From: a virus
DNA length: 64,000 bases
Virus record (IMG/VR): IMGVR_UViG_3300037847_006528
Coordinates: 1 to 64,000 of that record
Direction: 5' to 3' (one strand)
Part shown: positions 33,104 through 40,993 of the stretch, piece after piece
Layout of the letters: every line of letters begins with the position of its first letter
How positions within the stretch are numbered: the stretch's first letter is position 1
Translations under genes and position numbers: made by a program
The notes under the pieces: generated by a model
What the model was told of the DNA's origin: nothing
Databases searched by the model: none
What the model saw: only the letters and a program-made list of their open reading frames with translations

Positions 33104-33945
33104 TTATTTTTAATCCAATCTTCTAAATTATTTTTTGCTTCCCAGTTTAGATGTTTTTTAGCTAGCTCCGCGTTACATTCAACACTTTGTGCCTCCCCTT
33201 TTTTGTCTTCAAGGTAAGTTATGCCAAATGATGGTTTGTAAAGTTTTGCTGCCTCGTTTAGAGAGAACTTTCTACCTCTTCCTAGCTCAAAAATTATTCC
33301 GTAGCTTTGTGTTTCCCATATCTTAACTAGGCCATCTACTATATCATCAACATGGGTGAAATCTCTCTCCTTGCTTCCATCGCCGTAAATAGTTAAAGGT
33401 TTTTTCTCTCTATGAGCCTTATCCCATCTTGCTATTACAGTGGCATATTCTCCATCCTCTATGTGGTTCGGGCCATAAACATTGTAGAATCTAGCTATAC
33501 TTTGTTTTAAACCGTAAATCTTATCAAATAGCTGGCAGAGTTCCTCTGAAGAGTCTTTGGTGAAGGTGTAAGGATTTTTAAACTTGCCACTATGATGAGA
33601 AGATGAGCCAGAAAAAATCACAGGGATTCCAAAGGCAGAGCAAAGCTGACAAACATTAAATGTTCCAATTACATTTGAATCAAAATATTTTTTAGGGTGA
33701 CTAAATGATGGTTGAATGCGAGCAAGAGCAGCTAGGTGAAAAACAACACTAGCTCCTTGAATAAGATTTTCCATCGCATCATAATCAGAAATGTCTTGTG
33801 AAATATATTCTACAGATTCTATATGGTTTGATGTAAGTCCTGTCGAATAATTGTCAATAGAGGTAACATCGTGTCCTAAAGAAACCAATTTCTTGCATAA
33901 ATTATAGCCAATAAACCCCGCTCCTCCTGTTACAATAGCTTTCAT
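33100..33945 (-). CDS. NAD-dependent sugar-nucleotide epimerase/dehydratase
   Basis: 281 aa extended SDR. NAD site GGAGFIGYN, then NYSTG and HLAALARIQPS typical of UDP-glucose 4-epimerase relatives, catalytic SGSSSHHSG and YTFTK (YxxxK), ARFYNVYGP, and a DFTHVDDIVDGL end-domain motif. It is about 30-40 aa shorter than GalE. A 4-epimerase on a UDP- or GDP-sugar is most likely. Confidence 0.85.
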   Translation of the reverse strand: MKAIVTGGAGFIGYNLCKKLVSLGHDVTSIDNYSTGLTSNHIESVEYISQDISDYDAMENLIQGASVVFHLAALARIQPSFSHPKKYFDSNVIGTFNVCQLCSAFGIPVIFSGSSSHHSGKFKNPYTFTKDSSEELCQLFDKIYGLKQSIARFYNVYGPNHIEDGEYATVIARWDKAHREKKPLTIYGDGSKERDFTHVDDIVDGLVKIWETQSYGIIFELGRGRKFSLNEAAKLYKPSFGITYLEDKKGEAQSVECNAELAKKHLNWEAKNNLEDWIKNK

Positions 33946-34790
33946 TTATATTTATTATAGAGATTTAAAATATTCTGAGCAACAGTAAATTTAGAAAACT
34001 TATACTGCGCCCACTGTGTCCATTCGCTTAATATAACTGAATGATAGTGGGTAAAGTGATTTAATAATCTGTTATATGTATCATTAATGGATTTTTCATT
34101 AGGCTCCGCTACACAAAAGTCAGGGCAAAGATTTGAGTTTGGGTTGTCGCTGCAAACAAGAGGTATAGCCCCACAAGCCATTGCCTCTAAAGCCGTTAGA
34201 CCTAATCCTTCAAACTTAGAAGGCAAAGCGACTATTTTGCTTGAATTATAAAATTGATTAAGGACTACATCGCTCACATCTCCCACATAAGAGGAATTTG
34301 GGAAATGTCCTTGCGGTCCAATAACATATTTTTCTATATTATCTAATAGATTAAATCTTTTATTTGGATCTCCGTAACGCCCAACATACAGACAGTTTAT
34401 TTCTCTTTTTACGTTTGGGTCAAAAGATACGTCTTTGATGGGATTCCATATAATGTGAGAATCTACTCCAATTTTTTTTAATTGTTCTTTTACAGGAGGG
34501 CTTATACAGGTAACAATATCCGCTTCTGAGAGTTGCTCTTTTAGAGTTTGTATAGGAAAGTCTGGTATATGAGGAGGTATATCTAAAACATTAAAAATCT
34601 TAAAGCCGTTTTGAGATAAAGCAGAATCTCTGTGTTGGCTGTCTATATCGGAATAATCAAAGTTATTACTATAAATAAAATCATAGTCATCTCCGACCAC
34701 AATGTCGTTTCCTAGACCTAAAAAGCCCTCTCCTATTCTGAGTATTTGGCATTTATATCCCTTGTTTCCATATAGTTTTATCTTAGTCAT
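33942..34790 (-). CDS. GT4-type glycosyltransferase
   Basis: 282 aa GT-B enzyme. The donor-domain motif PSKFEGLGLTALEAMACGAIPL (E-x7-E) is textbook GT4, preceded by CLYVGRYGDPNKRF. The N-terminal acceptor domain is compact. Sugar and acceptor are not predictable. Overlaps both neighbours by 4-8 bp. Confidence 0.87.
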   Translation of the reverse strand: MTKIKLYGNKGYKCQILRIGEGFLGLGNDIVVGDDYDFIYSNNFDYSDIDSQHRDSALSQNGFKIFNVLDIPPHIPDFPIQTLKEQLSEADIVTCISPPVKEQLKKIGVDSHIIWNPIKDVSFDPNVKREINCLYVGRYGDPNKRFNLLDNIEKYVIGPQGHFPNSSYVGDVSDVVLNQFYNSSKIVALPSKFEGLGLTALEAMACGAIPLVCSDNPNSNLCPDFCVAEPNEKSINDTYNRLLNHFTHYHSVILSEWTQWAQYKFSKFTVAQNILNLYNKYK

Positions 34791-35547
34791 CGTAAATACT
34801 GCTCACTTTAGGAATTGGCTCGCCTGTCTTTTTATAATATTCTTCATCAAACTCTAGGCAATGGTTTTCGTGGTTCCACTTGTAAGAGCAAGCCCCAAAA
34901 TGTCTGTGTTGATACTCAACCTTTCTTTTGCCTATCCTGTCATTCAGCCAACTATAGTGTTTTATTAAGGCAACTCCCTCGGGGATGGTTGTTAATTCTT
35001 CTACTTGGCTGTGTCTGAAGAATTCCCCATCCTTGCCATAGGCAATATCATTATCCCAAATAAACTGCGCTAGTCTATAATCGTTAATCTTTGTTTTAAA
35101 TATTCTCGGTGGACAGAAAGGTTCTTGTAAGTAATGATCTGTATCAAAAACAAAGTTTCTCAGACTTATTTTAAATAAATTTTTATCAGAATTTTCTACA
35201 TATCTTTCTATCTCTTCAATATCTCTTTCGGTATAAAACTCGTCAGAGTCAACTAGCCAAATGTAGTCTAAATCATATTTTGTTAAATAAAACAATGCGT
35301 AATTCCTAGCTTCTGCTTCAGAAACATATTGAGGCGTGTCTACTAAGTATTTTAGCCTCTTTTGTTCGACTAATTCTCTAAGTAGATCTGTCGTGTGGTC
35401 ATGTAACAAATCTATACCTTTGTATTCTTTGAATGGGACAGAAACAGCAGATACTATATGGTTATCCCTTTTAAGAAAAGGCTCAATAGACTCTAATACA
35501 TATTCTTCAGTATTGTAGCCGCAAAATATAATTCCAAATTTTTTCAT
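34783..35547 (-). CDS. GT2-like glycosyltransferase
   Basis: 254 aa, GT-A fold. YIWLVDSDEFYTE supplies the DxD-type metal site, after an N-terminal strand FGIIFCGYNTEEYV and the helix VSEAEARNYALFYL. The C-terminus (IKHYSWLNDRIGKRKV) is similar to other phage and bacterial GT2-like proteins that act on surface glycans. Confidence 0.75.
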   Translation of the reverse strand: MKKFGIIFCGYNTEEYVLESIEPFLKRDNHIVSAVSVPFKEYKGIDLLHDHTTDLLRELVEQKRLKYLVDTPQYVSEAEARNYALFYLTKYDLDYIWLVDSDEFYTERDIEEIERYVENSDKNLFKISLRNFVFDTDHYLQEPFCPPRIFKTKINDYRLAQFIWDNDIAYGKDGEFFRHSQVEELTTIPEGVALIKHYSWLNDRIGKRKVEYQHRHFGACSYKWNHENHCLEFDEEYYKKTGEPIPKVSSIYDD

Positions 35548-36320
35548 AAGCTAGGCCAAAGTGGTATTGGTAAATTATGTGGTTGTTTTCTGGGGTCTCC
35601 AGATTTTACTTCTTCTGGTTCAAAGTCTGGTGAGTCTATACCAGTTTTTCTCTTGTGCCAGATTTTTCCCCAAAAGTTTTTGTTTATCTTGTTTTTGTCT
35701 TCTAGGTTAAGATATCCCAAGTGGATTATTTTGGGATCATGTTCAGCAAAAGACACTCGACCTATACATGGAATTAGATGACCATTGTCATCAATCAATT
35801 CACAGGTGTCGCTTTTTTCAGGATCAAAAGTGCCATCCTTATTTAAGGAGAAATTTACAGCGCCCCTATTTGTCCCATCCCTCGTATGAATATACCATTT
35901 ATAACCTATATTAACAAAGCTGTGAACATCTTCATAGAGATCTATTGTAGGCAACATTATGCTACAAGGAAAGTCATGTTTATTGATTTCAAGAAACAAG
36001 TCTTTAAATGTATATTTAGACCCAGATATTCTTTCATCTAGATCTAATTGTATGACAGAATTGTGGCTACACGCCTTAAGACCCGCATCTTTTAGCTTTC
36101 CGTCCCAGTATAAATCTTTATTTGGGTCCAAATCAGTAGATACAATTTTTATGCGGTCAGAAAAAGTTGTTTTGTTTATTTCTGTCTTAATTTCTTCAAC
36201 CTGATCTTCCAAGGTGCTAATAACCACCTCATCAACGTAATAAAACCAATTTTCAAATACTTGCTTAAAACAAAAGTCGAAGTTGTTTAAATTGAATGCA
36301 GTTGTATATAATGAGATCAT
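35544..36320 (-). CDS. GT2-like glycosyltransferase
   Basis: 258 aa. Begins ISLYTTAFNLNNF, with the acidic site VIQLDLDERIS (DxD) and a preceding NSVIQ strand. Related in layout to the two neighbouring glycosyltransferase-like genes but clearly diverged, so the three may be old duplicates. Confidence 0.7.
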   Translation of the reverse strand: MISLYTTAFNLNNFDFCFKQVFENWFYYVDEVVISTLEDQVEEIKTEINKTTFSDRIKIVSTDLDPNKDLYWDGKLKDAGLKACSHNSVIQLDLDERISGSKYTFKDLFLEINKHDFPCSIMLPTIDLYEDVHSFVNIGYKWYIHTRDGTNRGAVNFSLNKDGTFDPEKSDTCELIDDNGHLIPCIGRVSFAEHDPKIIHLGYLNLEDKNKINKNFWGKIWHKRKTGIDSPDFEPEEVKSGDPRKQPHNLPIPLWPSL

Positions 36321-37156
36321 TTGAATATGGGTTTAAAAATTGAAAAATCATGCTTATCAATTAAGCCCTCTCTCTGATCTAGAATCTCATACCTATACCA
36401 GTCGTTTAAAAACTTGTCGAAATCAATGCACTCGCGCATATCGTCGGTTAAATGATTCTTTAAGCAATCCTCGACAGATTTTATATCGAGAGGATCAAAT
36501 CCTTGATCATAGATTTCTTTCAAAAGTTTCGCTCTGTTTTGGTATCTTTTTTTAATTAGATTCTGATCATTTTCAAAACCTAAAATAAGGTGATTACTGT
36601 TCGGGAAAAAGTAATACTTAAAATTGTGCTTAATAAAATGATATGGATCTTGCCTTCTTTCGGATCTTACATTTTTTTGATACTCTTTTTTCCAAAAAGG
36701 CTGGTTCGAAATTTCCATTGTTTTTGAAACACCCGTGATTCCTTCGTGCGGGTTATTAACAAAACGGGTTTCTTCATTTAATTTAAATAAGAATCTTTTA
36801 TTATAAAGGTAAGTGCCATCAATATTTAAATCATCTAAATCTGCACATAATGTCTTTAAGTTTTTTGTAAAATCTGGTGAAAGTCGCTCTAGACTGTCTA
36901 TCGTCAAAAACCAATCACCTATTTTAATTGGACCCTGAAACAAGCAATGGTTTCTGCTAAAATCTAGTCTGTTACACCATTTGGTATAGATGATCTCCCC
37001 TTCTCCTTTGACGCTTTCTAGATAATCTGCGCCGTTATCCTTGGGATAATGAAAAGTCCAGACCAAGCCATCAAAATCATCTTTGATTGGTTCTATAAGT
37101 TCGCGAAGATCTTTTTCATGACCTTCGTTAGTTACTCCTATAAGCCATAATCTCAT
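36317..37156 (-). CDS. Glycosyltransferase-like protein
   Basis: 279 aa. WCNRLDFSRNHCL and GDWFLTIDSLERL resemble the GT2 R-N-x-x-L and D-x-(D/S) region, although the second Asp is replaced by Ser. The middle contains (F)VNNPHEGITG, seen in GT2-type proteins that decorate surface glycans. A weakened metal site could mean altered activity. Confidence 0.6.
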   Translation of the reverse strand: MRLWLIGVTNEGHEKDLRELIEPIKDDFDGLVWTFHYPKDNGADYLESVKGEGEIIYTKWCNRLDFSRNHCLFQGPIKIGDWFLTIDSLERLSPDFTKNLKTLCADLDDLNIDGTYLYNKRFLFKLNEETRFVNNPHEGITGVSKTMEISNQPFWKKEYQKNVRSERRQDPYHFIKHNFKYYFFPNSNHLILGFENDQNLIKKRYQNRAKLLKEIYDQGFDPLDIKSVEDCLKNHLTDDMRECIDFDKFLNDWYRYEILDQREGLIDKHDFSIFKPIFK

Positions 37157-37887
37157 CCTATGTGTTCTGAATATATTTTATTAGTATTAAAAAAGGAAAA
37201 TGGCGTTCTTGAATTTGTTGCACCTTTTAATAAATCACCAGACATTAGCTCGCAGTGATAAGAACCAAGTTTGTCTAAATAGTTTTGAGCAGATTTCCAA
37301 GCAATAAAAATCTCTGTAGTTCTGTTTATATTTGGCTGGAAAGTGAATGTAGGACCATATTTAGTATAGTTAATTGCTTGAGTATATATATTATCATTCT
37401 CAACTAAGTGTTTTCCCTCAGGCTCTCCGAAGTCTTTAGCTCCGTTAAACCTTACGCAAAGTTGATCTGGATTATCATCAAGAAATTTTAAGGAATCTTT
37501 AAAAGCCTCCTCTAAGCAAACTTTGGAATTAAATATCCAGTCGTCTTCCAACCATAGAGAATATTTTTGTTTTCTAATTTCTAGGTCCGAGTATGCTGTA
37601 TAAATATCTTTAAAATATCCTGCGGAGTGAGATAAGTGGTTCTCAGAGTGGTGAACTATATCTTCTTTTGATTCTAGAACCCTAATATCGAGATATGAGC
37701 AAAATGATTTTATTTCATATGCTATCTCTTCTTCTCCATCTCTTGATTTCAGGTGAAGAAGTTTGTTAGCGAAAATTGACAGGTCTATCTTACTATGAAG
37801 TTTATTAAGACAATCCTGATAAGTGTGTCTGCCACCATGACCCATAGTGGTGCTAAAAACAATAAGATTTAAAGGAAGTGTAGACAT
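37153..37887 (-). CDS. Glycosyltransferase-like, first gene of the glycan operon
   Basis: 244 aa. YSLWLEDDWIFN carries an E-DD acidic site typical of GT-A enzymes. The remainder is divergent, so the family is uncertain. Its start is unusual: the ribosome site AGAGG lies in the 3' arm of a perfect 10-bp hairpin directly before the ATG, so translation of the operon's first gene may be gated. Confidence 0.65.
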   Translation of the reverse strand: MSTLPLNLIVFSTTMGHGGRHTYQDCLNKLHSKIDLSIFANKLLHLKSRDGEEEIAYEIKSFCSYLDIRVLESKEDIVHHSENHLSHSAGYFKDIYTAYSDLEIRKQKYSLWLEDDWIFNSKVCLEEAFKDSLKFLDDNPDQLCVRFNGAKDFGEPEGKHLVENDNIYTQAINYTKYGPTFTFQPNINRTTEIFIAWKSAQNYLDKLGSYHCELMSGDLLKGATNSRTPFSFFNTNKIYSEHIG

Positions 37888-37889
37888 AA

Positions 37890-37922
37890 AACCTCTGGGC
37901 CTAAGTATCAGACCCAGAGGTT
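37890..37922 (-). promoter_or_regulatory. Leader hairpin that traps the ribosome site of the glycan operon
   Basis: AACCTCTGGG and CCCAGAGGTT pair perfectly (10 bp) around a 13-nt loop on the minus strand. The 3' arm contains AGAGG, 4 nt before ATG 37887. It could be a translational switch (RNA thermometer or protein-binding site). A weak terminator is the alternative, as only four U follow. Confidence 0.7.
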
Positions 37923-37959
37923 ACTATGACCTCAAGGAAATAAATCCTCGACCTGTCTT

Positions 37960-37988
37960 ATTGTAGAATTAATTGTTGTTTTTGTCAA
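37960..37988 (-). promoter_or_regulatory. Strong promoter TTGACA-17-TACAAT of the glycan operon
   Basis: Consensus -35 (37983-37988), 17-nt spacer, -10 TACAAT (37960-37965). The predicted start leaves a leader of about 65 nt that includes the hairpin at 37890-37922. Unlike the leaderless units, this one has a true 5' leader. Confidence 0.75.
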
Positions 37989-38108
37989 CTAATCCTCAAT
38001 AATCTCTTCACTGATTCGCCCTAGTATATAGGCAAGTGTTTCATCAGTCTCGAAATCTGAGTCAGGAATATCTATTTCCTCATCGTTTATTGTATGCAGG
38101 TCAGTCAT
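37989..38108 (-). CDS. Small acidic peptide, 39 aa
   Basis: An ATG at 38108 runs to TAG at 37989 and encodes a highly acidic peptide (MTDLHTINDEEIDIPDSDFE start, helix ETLAYILGRISEEIIED). No ribosome site, but a GTGTAG element lies 11 nt upstream, the same arrangement as several larger genes. A DNA-mimic or inhibitor-like role is possible for such an acidic peptide, but that is a guess. Too short for certainty. Confidence 0.42.
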   Translation of the reverse strand: MTDLHTINDEEIDIPDSDFETDETLAYILGRISEEIIED

Positions 38109-38119
38109 AGTATGACTTA

Positions 38120-38125
38120 CTACAC
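38120..38125 (-). promoter_or_regulatory. GTGTAG element 11 nt before ATG 38108
   Basis: Lies between the nrdA stop and the 39-aa reading frame, and is the main argument that the small frame is expressed. Confidence 0.45.
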
Positions 38126-38145
38126 GCAAAATTTAGAAAATGGAA

Positions 38146-39792
38146 TTAACCCTCGCAAGAAGAACAATTTAGTATAGATCTGGCTAGTTCTTGGCTAGGA
38201 TTTGCACTTCTTTGATAATAAAAGCTCTTAACTCCTTGTTCCCATCCAAAAATAAGAAGTTCGCTTACCTGCTTGGGTGGGCATTTCGGGGAAATCATCA
38301 CATTTAAGCTCTGGCCTTGATCAATATATTTTTGTCTTTGTGCGGCCTGTATTACTATTTCCTTCTGAGAAATCTCTCCAAAAGTTTTAAATACGTCTTT
38401 TTCGTGATCTGAAAGAAAATCTAAGTGCTGGACTGATCCTCCTTTTACTAAAATAGACTTCCAAGTAGTCGCATTATTTTTACCCTTCTCTTCAAGAAGT
38501 TGTTCTAGGTGGGGGTTTTTATATGTAAATTTACCCTTGGCTAAATCTTTAGTAAAATAATTACTATTTAATGGTTCAATGGATGGAGAAACTTGACCGA
38601 GAATGAACGAGCTAGATGTAGTAGGGGCAATCGCCATAGTGGTCATATTGCGTCTACCGTAACCGCGAAGATGTTCTGGTTCTCCAAACTCCTCTGCTAG
38701 TTTTGAAGTAGCTCTGTCGCAACGCTCTCTTATAATGTTGTGAATTTCTGCATTTAGAAATTGAGCTTCTAAACCCTCAAATGCAATGTTCTTAGATTGC
38801 AGTAATGAATGCCAACCCAAAACACCGAGACCCAATGCTCTTTGTCTTTTGGCAAAGTTATGACAAGATTTCATGAAGGGAATATTTTCTGTTTTATAGA
38901 TATATTCCTCCATAACTGCATCAAGAAACCAAACAAGTGTTTCTACAGCGTCTGTCTCTTTAATTTCATCCCATCTAAGTAAGTTCAGAGAAGATAAACA
39001 ACACACAAAAGATTCATCTTCTGATGAGTGGAGCGCAATTTCACTGCAAAGATTAGAAGCGTGAATCTTCAGCTTTTTATCTTTATATGCTTGAGGTGCA
39101 TTGTTGTTAGCGTTGTCGGTGAAGAAAATGTAGGGATAACCTGTTTCAAATCTTTTCTTTATAATGTTCGCCCAAACCTTCCTTTTGTCTTTATCTCCCT
39201 CAACCATTGATTCCATCCACTTGTCATCAATGCAGACGGCAAAAGACATTTCTTGAATAGGATTACCTTCGCTTCTTATTCTCAAGAACTCCTCTATGTC
39301 AGGATGATCAACTGGAAGGTAAGCTGCGAAAGATCCTCTTCTTACATGACCTTGAGAAACAATCGCGGCAACTTTATCATACAACTCCATGAAATATACT
39401 GCTCCAGCAGAAACTCCACCAACACTAATGGGGACACCTCTTCCCCTCAAATCGCCAAAGTAACCAGACGTTCCTGAGCCGTGTTTGGTTTGCATCCCGA
39501 CTTCCGCTTGTTTGCGGAGAATGGAATCCATCTTGTCGTCAATATATACGCCGTTGCAAGATATGGGTAGTCCTCTATCCTTGCCAAAGTTAGACCACAC
39601 TGGACTTGAGAGAGAGTAGAATCCTCTCTTCATGTAATCTTCAAACTTATCTGCAAATCCGCTTTGCCTGAGATATTTTTCAGCCGCCTCCGCAATAGCC
39701 CTTATTCTTTTTTTAGGACTCTCTCCTTTTTGCAAGTAGCCCCTTTCAAGGAACTGTTTTGAATCTTCGTTTAACCAGTAATAATCTTTCAT
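38146..39792 (-). CDS. nrdA: Class I ribonucleotide reductase, large subunit
   Basis: 548 aa, phage-short form without the N-terminal ATP cone, so it should lack dATP activity control. Redox Cys in ISCNGVYI (C79), radical-site triad SNLCSEIALHS (N247, C249, E251), partner Cys in FVCCLSS, the PTTSSSFI loop, the SFYYQRSAN radical-transfer tyrosines, and a C-terminal CSSCEG that reduces the active site. It makes dNTP precursors for phage replication. It follows nrdB with a TAATG junction. Confidence 0.95.
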   Translation of the reverse strand: MKDYYWLNEDSKQFLERGYLQKGESPKKRIRAIAEAAEKYLRQSGFADKFEDYMKRGFYSLSSPVWSNFGKDRGLPISCNGVYIDDKMDSILRKQAEVGMQTKHGSGTSGYFGDLRGRGVPISVGGVSAGAVYFMELYDKVAAIVSQGHVRRGSFAAYLPVDHPDIEEFLRIRSEGNPIQEMSFAVCIDDKWMESMVEGDKDKRKVWANIIKKRFETGYPYIFFTDNANNNAPQAYKDKKLKIHASNLCSEIALHSSEDESFVCCLSSLNLLRWDEIKETDAVETLVWFLDAVMEEYIYKTENIPFMKSCHNFAKRQRALGLGVLGWHSLLQSKNIAFEGLEAQFLNAEIHNIIRERCDRATSKLAEEFGEPEHLRGYGRRNMTTMAIAPTTSSSFILGQVSPSIEPLNSNYFTKDLAKGKFTYKNPHLEQLLEEKGKNNATTWKSILVKGGSVQHLDFLSDHEKDVFKTFGEISQKEIVIQAAQRQKYIDQGQSLNVMISPKCPPKQVSELLIFGWEQGVKSFYYQRSANPSQELARSILNCSSCEG

Positions 39793-40763
39793 TAGAATAA
39801 ATCCTCTGCGTCAAATGTTTGCGAATTTTTCGCGTATTCAACAGGTCGAGTGTGGAAGAAATCTGTGGCGTTATTGCCGAGCAGTTCTTCCTCAAACCAA
39901 ATTGTATTCACTAAAAGAGTCTTGTCAACATCAAAAGCTTTAGGGAAACCAATTTGTTCTAATGATTCATTGATTCTGTTTTTTATAAATTCTTTTAAAA
40001 TAGGTGCTGTTAATCCTTTTTCTTGATATCCGTTTATCATCCAATCAACAATCTGCGATTCTGCTTTAAAGGCGGCTTCAGATTCTTGAATTATTCTGTT
40101 CTCTAGCTCCTCATCAAATAGTTCTGGGTGCTCTTCTCTAATCGTATTGATTATTTTTATTCCAGCCAAAGCATGAATATTTTCCTCATTTCTAGTATAC
40201 TTGACCTGCTGGCCAGTATCCTTGAGGACATTTTTATATCTATTGAACCAGTTGATAATGTAGAACTGAGAAAACAGCGACACATTCTCTACAAATAGGG
40301 TAAAAAGAATAATAGAATAAACATATTGCTTCTTGGAGTCCTTGTAGAACCTATGATTATATTTTCTCAGGTAATTAACGCGGCCCTCGATAAAATCTAA
40401 TTTTAAATTTTCCTCAAAAATATCTTCTAAACCTAAAACTTTCAGTAGCCTTTCATAAGCATTGTTGTGAATAACCTCTACATTAGCCATAACGTAACCG
40501 AGGTCCGTTAAGCTGGGATGGGGTAAGTTATCTCCCAACTTGCTCCAGAACTTTTTAACAGCCACCTCAATTTGGCCAATAGCGGAAAGCGTTCTGATTA
40601 TAATCTCTTTTTCTGTATCGTTTAAATTTACGTTAAAGTCTTGGACATCGCTGGTGAAACTAAACTCTTTGTCAGTCCAAAACCCATTATGCATAGCCTC
40701 AATGAATTCCTGCGCCCAAGGGTAATGGTCTGGTTTTCTGGAAATCTGCTCGTTAAAAATCAT
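39792..40763 (-). CDS. nrdB: Class I ribonucleotide reductase, small subunit
   Basis: 323 aa ferritin-fold radical subunit. Predicted metal ligands E66 (where E. coli has D84), E96, H99, E159, E194 and H197, with a tyrosine at Y103 in the E-x-x-H-x-x-x-Y position of the radical Tyr. The first-ligand Glu together with a retained Tyr is a slightly unusual pairing. A promoter and a GTGTAA element both precede the ATG. Confidence 0.93.
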   Translation of the reverse strand: MIFNEQISRKPDHYPWAQEFIEAMHNGFWTDKEFSFTSDVQDFNVNLNDTEKEIIIRTLSAIGQIEVAVKKFWSKLGDNLPHPSLTDLGYVMANVEVIHNNAYERLLKVLGLEDIFEENLKLDFIEGRVNYLRKYNHRFYKDSKKQYVYSIILFTLFVENVSLFSQFYIINWFNRYKNVLKDTGQQVKYTRNEENIHALAGIKIINTIREEHPELFDEELENRIIQESEAAFKAESQIVDWMINGYQEKGLTAPILKEFIKNRINESLEQIGFPKAFDVDKTLLVNTIWFEEELLGNNATDFFHTRPVEYAKNSQTFDAEDLF

Positions 40764-40765
40764 CT

Positions 40766-40777
40766 TGTAAAGTTACA
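40766..40777 (-). promoter_or_regulatory. TGTAA-2-TTACA palindrome in the nrdB leader
   Basis: A 5-bp inverted repeat between the nrdB promoter and its ATG. Similar TGTAA/TTACA arms occur before the tape-measure gene and in the outer-membrane gene promoter, with different spacings. Confidence 0.35.
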
Positions 40778-40778
40778 C
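40773..40778 (-). promoter_or_regulatory. GTGTAA element 9 nt before nrdB
   Basis: Directly after the -10 TAAAAT of the nrdB promoter, so nrdB may be driven by two promoters at different times. Confidence 0.45.
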
Positions 40779-40807
40779 ATTTTAGGAGGGGGCAAGAACT
40801 GGGTCAA
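40779..40807 (-). promoter_or_regulatory. Promoter TTGACC-17-TAAAAT of nrdBA
   Basis: The -35 TTGACC (40802-40807) and -10 TAAAAT (40779-40784) are 17 nt apart, with 15 nt to the nrdB ATG. Confidence 0.65.
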
Positions 40808-40819
40808 CCCCTTTTTGTG

Positions 40820-40838
40820 AAAAAAATGCCGAAGGCAT
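40820..40838 (-). terminator. Rho-independent terminator of the candidate small RNA
   Basis: AATGCC and GGCATT form a 6-bp stem with a UUC loop followed by at least seven U on the minus strand. It lies upstream of the nrdB promoter, so it does not end nrd transcription. Confidence 0.75.
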
Positions 40839-40873
40839 TAAATTAATATGAACGTAGTGAATATTAATTTAAT
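40837..40873 (-). repeat. 13-bp perfect inverted repeat, AT-only arms
   Basis: ATTAAATTAATAT (40837-40849) and ATATTAATTTAAT (40861-40873) flank an 11-nt loop. The arm shares two bases with the terminator stem, so the two hairpins compete slightly. It could be part of the RNA or a DNA-unwinding or operator site. Confidence 0.8.
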
Positions 40874-40874
40874 T

Positions 40875-40904
40875 CGTATCCTTTACGCTCGTATCCAATA
40901 CGCT
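40875..40904. repeat. Two tandem 15-bp iteron-like repeats
   Basis: CGTATCCTTTACGCT (40875-40889) and CGTATCCAATACGCT (40890-40904) are identical at 13 of 15 positions. Each is itself partly palindromic (CGTAT...ATACG). They lie at the start of the predicted small RNA. Confidence 0.8.
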
Positions 40905-40914
40905 CAATAATTAG

Positions 40915-40942
40915 ATTTTAGATCGTTTTTTTGGGCTGTCAA
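40915..40942 (-). promoter_or_regulatory. Promoter TTGACA-16-TAAAAT of the candidate small RNA
   Basis: Consensus -35 (40937-40942), 16-nt spacer, -10 TAAAAT (40915-40920). It points away from the sigma gene promoter, 14 nt to its left. Confidence 0.65.
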
Positions 40943-40955
40943 GGAAAAAATAAAA

Positions 40956-40984
40956 TTGATATTTTGGCCTGAACAACGTATAGT
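40956..40984 (+). promoter_or_regulatory. Promoter TTGATA-17-TATAGT of the sigma-factor operon
   Basis: The -35 TTGATA (40956-40961), 17 nt, -10 TATAGT (40979-40984). The -10 ends 9 nt before the TTG start at 40994, and no ribosome site is present. Confidence 0.7.
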
Positions 40985-40993
40985 ATAGCACAA

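Larger units (their letters stand above)
40820..40908 (-). ncRNA. Candidate small RNA of about 89 nt between nrdB and the sigma gene
   Basis: On the minus strand a near-consensus promoter (TTGACA-16-TAAAAT, 40915-40942) predicts a start near 40908. The transcript would contain two tandem 15-nt repeats, then a 13-bp AT hairpin with an 11-nt loop, and end in a rho-independent terminator (AATGCC-TTC-GGCATT plus a U-run, 40820-40838). No reading frame of note is present. The start and function are predicted; an origin-like DNA element is the alternative. Confidence 0.6.
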
